Notes: generated by a model not told the origin, from the letters alone. 30,353 nt of DNA from Candidatus Berkelbacteria bacterium (GCA_016844295.1 JAENIV010000008.1:1-30353), one strand, 5' to 3'; counted from the first letter of the stretch, positions 7,849-14,352 are shown. Numbers and translations: made by a program.

Positions 7849-10071
7849 TTAAATAGATAATTCATAAATACTTTTATCATTTAGAACCCAGATTTTTCGT
7901 GCTTTTTGAGAAACGACAAAATCGGTAATTTTATTAAATTCATCTGGTAAAGCATATTGATGAATAAATTGACCTTCTTTGTCGAATTCTAAGATGCGTT
8001 TTTGATCTCCATCAAGTACATATATTGAAGGCGTGTCCGAGTCAGTAAATATTTTAATTGGTTTTGCTATTGTACTATATGGACTAGGAATATTTTTTAA
8101 ACTAAAATCCTGTTTCTTGCTTTTTTGTATTTTAATTATTTGACCATCATTTTTTAATACATAAATATTCCCATCAACAGCTAGAGAATTCGATTGTCTT
8201 AAATTTACGTTCACGGTCGAAATATATTCTTCCCCTTTTTGAAATTCAGTATTATTAGAAGAATGTTTATATATTTGACCAACAATTCCATCAAGAAGAT
8301 ATAAACTCCCGACATAACCGGCAATAGCGTTGGAGGTTTCCCATCTACCATCTGAAGAAATTTTTGTCTGTTCGATTTTTTTAGTACTAACATCGAGGGT
8401 AAATACATTTTGATTATTAGTATATAAGTATATAGAGATGTCCGAGCGTGTCCCGGTAATAAAATTGCCTTTATTTTTAGGGATAGAAGCAATTTTTGAA
8501 GGAGTACCACTAACAATATTACCTTCATAAATGTCAGAGTCAGAAATAATATATGCTTGCCCGGAAACAACATACAAACCTTTACCTGTATCAGGAATTG
8601 TAATACTTGGTTTCAAATCGATATATCTTGTAGTCGCGGTTAATTTATCTAATTCTGACTGGGAATTTTTAATGGTATTTTTAGCATCGTTGGCAACAAA
8701 TGAGTTATCAACAATCGTTCGGGCTTTATCTATCGAAAAAGCAAACTTTTCTTTAGCTTGCTCTTGGTTTCCTGTTGAAAGTAGATTTTTACCGTCATTG
8801 CCCGCGGCAATGGCCTCATTAAGAATTTTTTGGGCTTGGAAATTACCAACATTATTGCCACGATTTTTGATTACCACCGTAACAATAATAATTAAAATAA
8901 GAAGAATCGCACCGAGAATATAAAGATATTTACGTCTTTTGCGATCTCTCGCAGAATCGACAATCCAACTTATTAAATTCAGAATTTTTATCCAGATCCA
9001 ATTTAGTATTTTTAAAATTATTGTCCAAGTATTTCTTCTGGTAATTTTCTTTTCTTTTTCTTGATTATAGTAATGGACGTATTCAGGAGAATATTTGACT
9101 TCCTCATCTTTTAGAAGACTATCATCTCGTTCCCCAGATAAAAATTCTTTATGAAAATTATCACCCCCTTCTTTAGCTGCAAAAGGTTGCGCATTAATAG
9201 GTATAGAAGGTTGACTCTTTTTTCGTTTAGATATTCTTTCTTTTATCTTTAGATATGAATTATTAAAAAATTTGCCCAAACTTTGGTTAACCGGTATAAG
9301 GATTTTCCCAATTTGCCCAAAAACTTTCCACGCTGATTCAGATGATTTATCAAGATAAAAAACATTCCCTAAATTTTCTGTAATTGGTTTACTAGATACA
9401 TCTTCTTTAAGGCCTAGACGGATAATAATTAAATTTACGTTTTTAACTTTATCTTTACGTAATAATTTAATAATCTGCATGGCTGCTAAGGACGGTGGGT
9501 TCATGCTAATAATTTGACGTAGTGCCTCTAAAGATAAGTGTTCGAATAACTCTTTGTTTGAAAGCAATATACTATCTTGTTCTTTAAGTTCACCAGAAAT
9601 TATATTAGTAAAAGTTTTTAAAGGATGTGGTTCAACGGGCCCTGTCATTCCTTCTGTCAAGTGATTAATTTTACCATCTCTGAAAATAAATACCTCAGAT
9701 TGTCCGCTTGTGGATAAGTGAAGACTATTACCGACAATAACAGAGGTTACCCCGTTTAGATTGCCGATCCAATCAGTTTCCCCATTTTGAGTAATTTGGG
9801 CTAAATCCTCATTGACTTTTTTTAACGATTCTTCAAAATTTACAAGATCTGAAGTGCTTCCGCCTCGATAATAGTACTTAACAAAATTGTTTATTACCAT
9901 TTGGCCAACTTGCGCGGTCGGAAACCACGGAGAAAGCATTTCAATACAAGTAAAAATCTCGCCCATACCTTTTTGGGTAAGATTATCGCTTGTGTGGTGC
10001 TGACAGGTGAGGAATCTATCAGGAAGTTTTCCAGAATTAGTTATTCTCGCAAATTGGATTTCGTATGCCAT
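7849..10071 (-). CDS. Degenerate PP2C-like domain, membrane helix and beta-propeller protein
   Basis: 740 aa, first gene of a three-gene operon. Residues about 1-220 resemble a PP2C/SpoIIE-type phosphatase fold: TSDNLTQKGMGEIF sits where the DGMGG metal site should be, GVTSVIVGNSLHLSTSGQSE where GTTA...ANVGDSR should be, and RDGKINHLTEG follows. The metal-binding aspartates are missing at both places (K in QKGMG, G/Q in SGQSE), so it is probably not an active phosphatase. A basic, charged linker follows, then a hydrophobic segment at about 348-370 and a strong membrane helix at 382-402. A helical repeat region covers about 410-480. Residues about 495-740 hold repeated strand motifs (GQAYIISDSDIYEG, GSLYLLDGIVGQIY, GNIYVLKNDGQIIKI, PSIYVLDGDQKRILEF) typical of an NHL-like propeller. 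It may sense an external ligand. Confidence 0.8.
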   Translation of the reverse strand: MAYEIQFARITNSGKLPDRFLTCQHHTSDNLTQKGMGEIFTCIEMLSPWFPTAQVGQMVINNFVKYYYRGGSTSDLVNFEESLKKVNEDLAQITQNGETDWIGNLNGVTSVIVGNSLHLSTSGQSEVFIFRDGKINHLTEGMTGPVEPHPLKTFTNIISGELKEQDSILLSNKELFEHLSLEALRQIISMNPPSLAAMQIIKLLRKDKVKNVNLIIIRLGLKEDVSSKPITENLGNVFYLDKSSESAWKVFGQIGKILIPVNQSLGKFFNNSYLKIKERISKRKKSQPSIPINAQPFAAKEGGDNFHKEFLSGERDDSLLKDEEVKYSPEYVHYYNQEKEKKITRRNTWTIILKILNWIWIKILNLISWIVDSARDRKRRKYLYILGAILLILIIIVTVVIKNRGNNVGNFQAQKILNEAIAAGNDGKNLLSTGNQEQAKEKFAFSIDKARTIVDNSFVANDAKNTIKNSQSELDKLTATTRYIDLKPSITIPDTGKGLYVVSGQAYIISDSDIYEGNIVSGTPSKIASIPKNKGNFITGTRSDISIYLYTNNQNVFTLDVSTKKIEQTKISSDGRWETSNAIAGYVGSLYLLDGIVGQIYKHSSNNTEFQKGEEYISTVNVNLRQSNSLAVDGNIYVLKNDGQIIKIQKSKKQDFSLKNIPSPYSTIAKPIKIFTDSDTPSIYVLDGDQKRILEFDKEGQFIHQYALPDEFNKITDFVVSQKARKIWVLNDKSIYELSI

Positions 10072-10120
10072 AGTTTAGATTCTGATAAATCTTTTCAATT
10101 AACTCCAAAAAAAATCAATG

Positions 10121-10169
10121 TAGGTAAGTACCTAATGTATTTATTATACATTATCTTGGTCTAAAGCAA
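10121..10169 (-). promoter_or_regulatory. Promoter with two adjacent palindromes for the PP2C-like operon
   Basis: On the minus strand a TATAAT (10143-10148) is preceded by TTGCTT (10164-10169) with a 15-base spacer. Two inverted repeats overlap or abut the start point: AATGTAT-5-ATACATT (10134-10152), centred on the -10, and TAGGTA-2-TACCTA (10121-10134) just downstream. The second is followed on the minus strand by a run of eight T, so it could instead help terminate the tRNA transcript from 10323. Operator or weak terminator are both possible. Confidence 0.4.
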
Positions 10170-10170
10170 A

Positions 10171-10323
10171 TCGGGATGGCGAGACTCGAACTCGCGACCT
10201 TCCGCCCAAATTCGGGGCGACTGGATTCGAACCAGCGGTCTCCAGACCCCCAGCCTGGCGCTTTACCAACTAAGCTACGCCCCGAATTTTTGGCGGACAC
10301 ACTACCAACTGTGCTACATCCCG
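10171..10323 (-). tRNA. Outer tRNA-Pro-like gene interrupted in the anticodon loop by another tRNA
   Basis: Minus-strand halves fold as one tRNA. The 7-base-pair acceptor CGGGATG/CATCCCG is perfect, with C1-G72 as in bacterial tRNA-Pro. The D-arm GCAC/GTGT has the loop AGTTGGTA. The anticodon stem TCCGC/GCGGA (10293-10297 with 10201-10205) is perfect, the variable loop is AGGTC, the T-arm GCGAG/CTCGC has loop TTCGAGT, and the discriminator is A at 10171 with no encoded CCA. The anticodon loop is replaced by about 84 bases (10208-10291) holding a complete tRNA-Pro(GGG). After removal of the insert I find no simple junction giving U33 followed by NGG, so the outer gene may be dead or processed in an unobvious way. 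It starts 6 bases after the protease gene stop. Confidence 0.75.
10212..10284 (-). tRNA. tRNA-Pro(GGG), nested
   Basis: Complete 73-base cloverleaf: acceptor CGGGGCG/CGCCCCG with the proline-type C1-G72, D-stem GCTT/AAGC, anticodon stem CCAGG/TCTGG with loop CTGGGGG (anticodon GGG), T-arm GCTGG/CCAGT with loop TTCGAAT, and discriminator A. CCA is not encoded. The acceptor stem is extended by five further base pairs (AAATT/AATTT) that lead directly towards the anticodon stem of the outer tRNA, which would place the RNase P site inside a helix. Confidence 0.93.
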
Positions 10324-10329
10324 TAAATA

Positions 10330-10962
10330 TTAAAGATTTAATAGGGCAGAAAGCATATCGGGCCTTGCTGTGATAAAAATAAAAAAATTAAAAATAACCT
10401 TGGTTTCGATTAAAGAAATTAGGCCGGTAAAAAATATCACGAAGACCAAGATAAACATGCCAAATTGCTGCAAAAACAAATATATTTGCTCTGGTAAGAA
10501 AAGACTTAAAATTTTAGAACCATCCAGCGGAGGTATGGGCAGAAAGTTAAATACCATTAATAAAAGGTTAAAAAATACTAAAGCACTGATAAATAAACTG
10601 ACTATCTCAGGCATCGGTACAAGGCGAAGGATAAGTCCGAATACAACAGCCAAGATTAAATTGCTCATCGGTCCAGCCAAAGATACTGTCAGATTATCTA
10701 ATTTTGGATTGGCAAAATTATTCGGATTGACAATTACTGGTTTACCCCAACCAAAACCCACGAGTAATAAAAATATTGACCCATAAATGTCTAGGTGCGC
10801 AAGGGGGTTCAGCGACATTCTCCCCATTAATTTAGATGTTGAATCACCGAAACTATTGGCAGCCCAAGAATGGGCAAATTCGTGAAAAGTAATGGCGACT
10901 AATAGCGACAAAATGATGGCGGTAAAGTGTAGCGGTGATGAAAATAGTAATAATATAATCAT
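10330..10962 (-). CDS. Site-2 protease family (M50) zinc metalloprotease
   Basis: Integral membrane metalloprotease of about 210 aa. HEFAH at 27-31 gives the two zinc histidines and the catalytic glutamate inside the first core helix. The third ligand region NFLPIPPLDG (139-148, Asp147) is intact, and SLAGPMSNL matches the family. There are about five hydrophobic segments, as in short S2P/Rip homologues without a PDZ domain, which cleave membrane-embedded substrates. I choose the ATG at 10962 (MIILLLFSS). A longer frame reaching 11145 would overlap rpmB on the other strand and adds unconserved sequence. An extended -10 like TGGTATCAT lies upstream. Its stop is 6 bases before the nested tRNA, so they may share a transcript. 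Confidence 0.88.
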   Translation of the reverse strand: MIILLLFSSPLHFTAIILSLLVAITFHEFAHSWAANSFGDSTSKLMGRMSLNPLAHLDIYGSIFLLLVGFGWGKPVIVNPNNFANPKLDNLTVSLAGPMSNLILAVVFGLILRLVPMPEIVSLFISALVFFNLLLMVFNFLPIPPLDGSKILSLFLPEQIYLFLQQFGMFILVFVIFFTGLISLIETKVIFNFFIFITARPDMLSALLNL

Positions 10963-10974
10963 GGTATATGTTAA

Positions 10975-11003
10975 TTGACGTATCTGCTTTTGTATGATAC
11001 CAT
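10975..11003 (+). promoter_or_regulatory. Possible promoter of rpmB
   Basis: TTGACG (10975-10980) and TACCAT (10998-11003) are 17 bases apart. A TATGAT at 10993 is an alternative -10 with poor spacing. The region also serves the divergent protease gene. Confidence 0.35.
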
Positions 11004-11037
11004 ATAAAAGTATCAAGATAAAACTAAAGAGGTTAAT

Positions 11038-11205
11038 ATGACTACTTGCCAAGTTTGCGGTCGCAGTCCAAGAGTAGGTTATAATCGGCCAAACTCTCAA
11101 CATCGTACAAAGAGAAAAATTTATCCAAACATCCAAAAAAATCATGGCAAAAATATTTGCATGGGTTGTTTAAGATCTGCGAATCGCAATACTTCTAAAA
11201 ACTAA
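11038..11205 (+). CDS. rpmB: 50S ribosomal protein bL28, four-cysteine form
   Basis: A 55-residue protein beginning MTTCQVCGRSPRVGYNRPNS, followed by HRTKRKIYPNIQK, the L28 core that binds 23S rRNA near the E site. Cys4-x-x-Cys7 and Cys41-x-x-Cys44 form a zinc ribbon, as in the C+ paralogues of other bacteria. The length is shorter than the usual 60-78 aa. The ATG has AGAGG 6 bases upstream. It is divergent from the protease gene and converges on the zinc-ribbon gene, whose stop is 5 bases from its own. Confidence 0.93.
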   Translation: MTTCQVCGRSPRVGYNRPNSQHRTKRKIYPNIQKNHGKNICMGCLRSANRNTSKN

Positions 11206-11210
11206 AAATA

Positions 11211-11546
11211 TTACTTAGCAGGTTCTTCGGGAGTAGTTTCTTCTTGGGGTTTAATTTGTTCAGGGCTCTTGTCCGTTTGGCGGGCTTTTGTAAAACAATC
11301 CGCACAAAGAACATCATCAGGATTCCTTGGTTGAAACGGGACTTCGCCTTCTTTGCCGCAAGTTTTGCAAATTATATTGTGCATTTGCCGATCAGTAGTT
11401 TTTTCTTTGCGATTTTTACGACAATCCGGGCATCTTCCTGGAGAATTCTGAAGGCCTTTATCAGCATAAAATTGCTGTTCTCCTGCTGACCAAATAAATT
11501 CCTTGGAACACTCTTTACAAGCTAATTTTTTGTCTTCAAACACCAT
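11211..11546 (-). CDS. Two-module zinc-ribbon protein
   Basis: 111 aa. The first module is LACKECSKEFIWSAGEQQFY...PGRCPDCRKNRK (about 8-46), which fits the probable zinc-ribbon family with CxxC...CxxC and a conserved EQQFY. The second is IICKTCGKEGEVPFQPRN...LCADCF (about 58-86), the CxxC-x17-CxxC module. The C-terminal tail is Lys/Glu/Pro-rich (KSPEQIKPQEETTPEEPAK) and probably disordered. Eight cysteines make two intact sites. Such proteins are common in Patescibacteria; their function is not known to me, though nucleic-acid or ribosome binding is a fair guess. ATG at 11546. Confidence 0.8.
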   Translation of the reverse strand: MVFEDKKLACKECSKEFIWSAGEQQFYADKGLQNSPGRCPDCRKNRKEKTTDRQMHNIICKTCGKEGEVPFQPRNPDDVLCADCFTKARQTDKSPEQIKPQEETTPEEPAK

Positions 11547-11674
11547 AAATTTCCATAAGTGATTATTTTAGGGTCGACCGAAAGAATATAAATTCTTTTC
11601 CTCTATTTTATTTTAAAAGAATTTTAAACTTTTGTAAATCTTTGATAATTTAACAACTGTTCACAGAACAAAAA

Positions 11675-11754
11675 CCGTGGTATGATTCAAGCGGAAAAGT
11701 TATCTTCGATTCATCCACGGCCCGAAGGTCTTGATATTGCGTTTGAAAATGAAA
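11675..11754 (+). promoter_or_regulatory. Repeated promoter/leader element, copy C, upstream of the holB-like gene
   Basis: CCGTGGTATGAT (extended -10 TG-G-TATGAT at 11678-11686) is followed by AAGTTATCTTCGATTCATCC, a small hairpin GGCC-CGAA-GGTC and GATATTGCGTTTGAAAAT, ending 10 bases before the ATG. The order of blocks matches copies A and B. The remaining 11547-11674 between the divergent genes is AT-rich with nothing else recognisable. Confidence 0.5.
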
Positions 11755-11764
11755 GAATAAATCT

Positions 11765-12418
11765 ATGAATTTATTAAGGACAATCAATATTCAAATAAAA
11801 AATTCCCGCATAGGTCATGCCTATCTTGTAATCGGCGATTTTGATGTAGAAGAAATTAGACACGTTCTAAAAATTCAAAAACCAGATTTTTGGCAATTGA
11901 GAGAGAATCCAATTAAAATTGTTTTTATTAGAGAATTAATCCATTGGATTTCTTTAAAGCCCCATAGTTCTCCATTTAAATTAGCCGTTATTTGGAATTT
12001 AGAAAATATTACTCTTGAGGCCGCGAATGCATTACTTAAGGTGCTCGAAGAACCACCCAAAAATACAATTTTTATTTTAAATTCTCAAAAAACAGAGAAA
12101 ATATTACCGACGATCATATCTCGCTGCCAAATAATTAGGTTTAAAAAAAATATTCAAAAGGAAACGTCTGAGGAATTTATGTCCCTTGAGGTTCTAAAGA
12201 AAAAGTCTATCAAGGAGCGTTTTGATTTTGCGTCGAAAATAGCGGAATCAAATAATTTAAGTGATATTTTAAATTCGTGGGAGAATAATCTGCGTAATGA
12301 TCTTTTATGTGGTACTGATGTCCGACATATTTTGAAGGAGATCTCTTCTACGAGGAGTTTACTTTCGACGAATACTTCTGTAAAATTACTCTTAGAAAAC
12401 CTTTTTCTTAATATATGA
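11765..12418 (+). CDS. holB: DNA polymerase III delta' subunit-like protein (reduced)
   Basis: 217 aa clamp-loader component. The hallmarks are the segment AANALLKVLEEPPKNTIFIL (about 87-105) and the SRC motif at 119-121 in TIISRCQIIRF, both typical of delta' (HolB) in the replicative clamp loader. The N-terminus is short (IGHAYLVIGD) and no Walker A P-loop is present. Delta' itself is not an ATPase, so this is not disabling. At 217 aa it is much shorter than the usual 300-340 aa, as in other reduced genomes, and most of the C-terminal collar domain is missing. The neighbour ricT is a conserved partner gene in Firmicutes too. The Shine-Dalgarno is weak. Confidence 0.85.
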   Translation: MNLLRTINIQIKNSRIGHAYLVIGDFDVEEIRHVLKIQKPDFWQLRENPIKIVFIRELIHWISLKPHSSPFKLAVIWNLENITLEAANALLKVLEEPPKNTIFILNSQKTEKILPTIISRCQIIRFKKNIQKETSEEFMSLEVLKKKSIKERFDFASKIAESNNLSDILNSWENNLRNDLLCGTDVRHILKEISSTRSLLSTNTSVKLLLENLFLNI

Positions 12419-12454
12419 TACGAAAAAGATTGATATAAACTGTTAAAATAAAAT

Positions 12455-13162
12455 ATGGAAGAATTGTTTGTTAAATTAGCGACAACTGGAAAAATATTTG
12501 CATATAAAACAGATTTAAAGTTAAATTTTGGTGATTTGGTATTGATCGAAATTGAACAAATTATCGAAGAAGGAACGATAGTTAAAAAAGGTGAAGGTCT
12601 AACAAATATTGAAGAAGGCCAAGGAACAATTTTAAGAATATTTTCTACTGAAGACCGGGCCAAGCGAACGCAACTTAAAAAAACGGCTAGATCATTAATA
12701 GAAGAAACACAAAGAAAGGTAAATCGTCACAGTTTAAGCATGAAAATTTTAGACGCCGATATCAGCTTTGACGAAAAGAAATTAACATTTTATTTTTCTG
12801 CCGACGGCCGAGTTGACTTCAGAAGTCTAGTTTCTGATTTAGTCAAAAGTTATAATAAATTGATTCGTCTTCAGCAAGTCGGTTCACGCGACGAAGCCAA
12901 ATATTTTGGGGGAATAGGCAAATGCGGTCGGGAACTTTGTTGCACGAAGTTTTTAACTAATCTCGAGAGTTGTTGCGGGAAACTTATGTGTTGTCTGGCT
13001 TATGAGGCTGATACATATAATGATTTGAAGAAAAAAATGCCTAAGATTGGAAGTCAATTCAATTCTTCATCTGGTGCGGGCGTGGTTGTTGGACATAATA
13101 TTTTAGAAAGTAAAGTCCTGTTAGAAACAAAAGATGGGAAAAAAATTGAGGTTTTAATATGA
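12455..13162 (+). CDS. ricT: PSP1 domain protein, RicT/YaaT-like
   Basis: 235 aa with the PSP1 fold. In Bacillus, RicT forms the Y-complex that carries iron-sulfur clusters and affects RNase Y and mRNA maturation. Here the first cysteine motif is GKCGRELCC (155-163) and the second CCGKLMCCLAYE (173-184), giving seven Cys. The core helix region RVDFRSLVSDL (119-129) and YFGGIGKCGRELCC match well. The stretch usually found between the two Cys motifs appears about 20 residues shorter than I expect for the family. The order holB-ricT mirrors that in Firmicutes. The next gene overlaps by 4 bases (ATGA). In a genome this small, partners RicA and RicF may be absent. Confidence 0.9.
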   Translation: MEELFVKLATTGKIFAYKTDLKLNFGDLVLIEIEQIIEEGTIVKKGEGLTNIEEGQGTILRIFSTEDRAKRTQLKKTARSLIEETQRKVNRHSLSMKILDADISFDEKKLTFYFSADGRVDFRSLVSDLVKSYNKLIRLQQVGSRDEAKYFGGIGKCGRELCCTKFLTNLESCCGKLMCCLAYEADTYNDLKKKMPKIGSQFNSSSGAGVVVGHNILESKVLLETKDGKKIEVLI

Positions 13163-13656
13163 TCGCCAATATTAGTATAATCGCCGCTGTTGTAATTATC
13201 TTGGTTATTTTAGGGCGAAGATTGCCCGATGCGCGAAAAAAATTTCAAGAAACTCGCCAAGTTTCGAGTGAAGAAATCACTTTATATGGGCTGATCGCTC
13301 AAGCTGACGAGGCTTTTGACAAAAATAATTTTGAAGAAGCTGAAAATTTATATGTTAAGGTTGCGACTCAAGATCCGGATAACCCCAAAATTTATTCAAG
13401 GTTAGGGGCAATTTATCTCGAACAAAAAAATTACTATGACGCAAAAGACGCTTTTGCTCAAGCGGTTAAATTAGAACCCGATCTGGCATCAAGGCATATA
13501 AATTTAGGGTTATCATATATGGGTCTAAAAGATTATTATAAAGCCAGTGAGTCTTTCCGAAACGCTTTGAAACTTGATCCTAAAAACAATAAATATGAAA
13601 GACTTCTAGACAAAACGCTTAAACTTCAAGACAAAGAGAAAAGAAAAAATAAGTGA
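13159..13656 (+). CDS. Membrane-anchored TPR protein
   Basis: 165 aa. An N-terminal membrane helix (about 4-20) is followed by a cytoplasmic or periplasmic region of three tetratricopeptide repeats at about 42-75, 76-109 and 110-143 (EEAENLYVKVATQDPDN, YYDAKDAFAQAVKLEPD, YYKASESFRNALKLDPK). The C-terminus is very basic (DKEKRKNK). TPR arrays bind partner proteins. It overlaps ricT by 4 bases (ATGA) and so is translated from the same message. The partner is unknown. Confidence 0.85.
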   Translation: MIANISIIAAVVIILVILGRRLPDARKKFQETRQVSSEEITLYGLIAQADEAFDKNNFEEAENLYVKVATQDPDNPKIYSRLGAIYLEQKNYYDAKDAFAQAVKLEPDLASRHINLGLSYMGLKDYYKASESFRNALKLDPKNNKYERLLDKTLKLQDKEKRKNK

Positions 13657-13673
13657 CTACTGCAGGCCAAAGA

Positions 13674-13750
13674 CCATGGTATATGCAGGGTAAATCTTTC
13701 TTCGCTTAATCCCTATCCACTGCCGAAGGTAAGGCACGCTGATTGAGCTC
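13674..13750 (+). promoter_or_regulatory. Divergent copy D of the repeated promoter/leader element
   Basis: CCATGGTATATG, then CTTTCTTCGCTTAATCC, then TATCCACTGCCGAAGGTAAGG and CGCTGATTGAG keep the block order of copies A-C, but the closing helix is lost. It sits between the TPR gene and the tRNA cluster promoter. It may be a decayed copy. The rest of 13657-13799 holds only the promoter listed next. Confidence 0.35.
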
Positions 13751-13762
13751 CATTTTTTAATC

Positions 13763-13791
13763 TTGAGAAAAATAGATAAAAATGTTAAAAT
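13763..13791 (+). promoter_or_regulatory. Promoter of the tRNA/rpmG cluster
   Basis: TTGAGA (13763-13768) and TAAAAT (13786-13791) with an ideal 17-base spacer. The predicted start is at about 13798, essentially at the 5' end of the outer tRNA-like structure (13800). Confidence 0.7.
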
Positions 13792-13799
13792 AAATTCAT

Positions 13800-13999
13800 G
13801 CCGGGTTAGCCCCGGTTTGATAATCAAACTAGGTAAACTCCGCAGTCTGCCGAGATAGCGAAGTGGCCAAACGCATCTGACTGTAAATCAGACGCCCTTG
13901 TGGCTTCGGGGGTTCGAATCCCTCTCTCGGCACCAATCCTGGCGGAGTTCATCCCGGAACTAAGTTGAGGGAGGAGTGCAAATCTCTCGCTCGGCACCA
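13800..13999 (+). tRNA. Outer tRNA-like gene (isotype unclear, class II) interrupted by tRNA-Tyr
   Basis: The halves flanking tRNA-Tyr pair as one tRNA-like structure. Acceptor GCCGGGT (13800-13806) pairs with GCTCGGC (13989-13995) with two wobbles, and A73 and CCA follow. A D-stem GCC/GGT can form around a D-loop enlarged by the hairpin GTTTGAT-ATCAAAC (13815-13829). The anticodon stem AACTC/GAGTT continues as CGC/GCG (8 base pairs, 13836-13843 with 13942-13949). A variable arm TCCC/GGGA and a T-arm AGGAG/CTCTC with loop TGCAAAT (4 of 5 pairs, T55 replaced by G) follow. A73 and the long variable region suggest Leu or Tyr. No anticodon can be read. It is weaker than the other two nested cases. 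Confidence 0.5.
13849..13935 (+). tRNA. tRNA-Tyr(GUA), nested
   Basis: Intact class II tRNA: acceptor GCCGAGA/TCTCGGC, D-stem GCG/CGC, anticodon stem TCTGA/TCAGA with loop CTGTAAA (anticodon GTA), long variable arm, T-arm GGGGG/CCCTC with loop TTCGAAT, A73 and encoded CCA (13933-13935). It lies between the complementary arms of the outer structure. Confidence 0.95.
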
Positions 14000-14006
14000 C
14001 CAGAGT

Positions 14007-14081
14007 GCCCAGGTAGCTCAGTGGTAGAGCAATTCCATGGTAAGGAATAGGCCAGGGGTTCAAATCCCCTCCTGGGCTCCA
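14007..14081 (+). tRNA. tRNA-Thr(GGU)
   Basis: Acceptor GCCCAGG/CCTGGGC, D-stem GCTC/GAGC with loop AGTGGTA, anticodon stem ATTCC/GGAAT with loop ATGGTAA (anticodon GGT), T-arm AGGGG/CCCCT with loop TTCAAAT, and encoded CCA. The discriminator is T at 14078, where bacterial tRNA-Thr usually has A. Not nested; 7 bases after the outer tRNA-like CCA, so probably co-transcribed with it. Confidence 0.93.
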
Positions 14082-14103
14082 TATTATTAAAAAGAAAGGT
14101 AAA

Positions 14104-14286
14104 ATGGCAAAAGCAAAGGCAGTGTTAATACATCTAGAGTGTACTGAATGTAAAAGTAAAAACTATACTACGGCTAAAAACCCCACAGAAAACAAAGAAA
14201 AACTTAGATTAAATAAGTTTTGTAAAAAATGCCGCAAACATACTCCTCACAAAGAGGTAAAAATTTCTAAAGCCAAGAAGAAATAA
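14104..14286 (+). CDS. rpmG: 50S ribosomal protein bL33
   Basis: 60 aa. The zinc-ribbon cysteines are in LECTECKSKNYTT (Cys13 and Cys16) and FCKKCRKHTPHKEVK (Cys40 and Cys43), the standard C+ L33 layout at the ribosomal E site. The ATG has AAAGG 6 bases upstream. It directly follows tRNA-Thr, an arrangement (tRNA next to rpmG) that is frequent in bacteria. Confidence 0.95.
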   Translation: MAKAKAVLIHLECTECKSKNYTTAKNPTENKEKLRLNKFCKKCRKHTPHKEVKISKAKKK

Positions 14287-14299
14287 CCAAACAAATTAT

Positions 14300-14328
14300 T
14301 ATACACGCATCGAATGGGCAGATATAAT
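14300..14328 (+). promoter_or_regulatory. Promoter of the nested tRNA-Cys/tRNA-Trp unit
   Basis: TATACA (14300-14305) and a perfect TATAAT (14323-14328) are 17 bases apart. The predicted start near 14335 lies about 18 bases before the outer tRNA acceptor at 14353, which supports that position as the real 5' end. Confidence 0.7.
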
Positions 14329-14352
14329 CATGAATGCTGATAATATTTTCTA

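Noticed and set aside
8531..8923. 130-codon plus-strand open frame
   Set aside because: Shadow antisense to the propeller/linker region of the pseudophosphatase gene, with no ribosome site.
10176..10373. 65-codon plus-strand open frame
   Set aside because: It runs antisense through the two nested tRNAs and into the protease gene; no ribosome site and tRNA-derived composition.
10963..11145. N-terminal extension of the site-2 protease to 11145
   Set aside because: It overlaps rpmB on the opposite strand and its first residues have no family likeness; the internal ATG at 10962 begins the first core membrane segment.
13824..14063. 79-codon minus-strand open frame
   Set aside because: Antisense to tRNA-Tyr and tRNA-Thr; the encoded sequence is tRNA complement.
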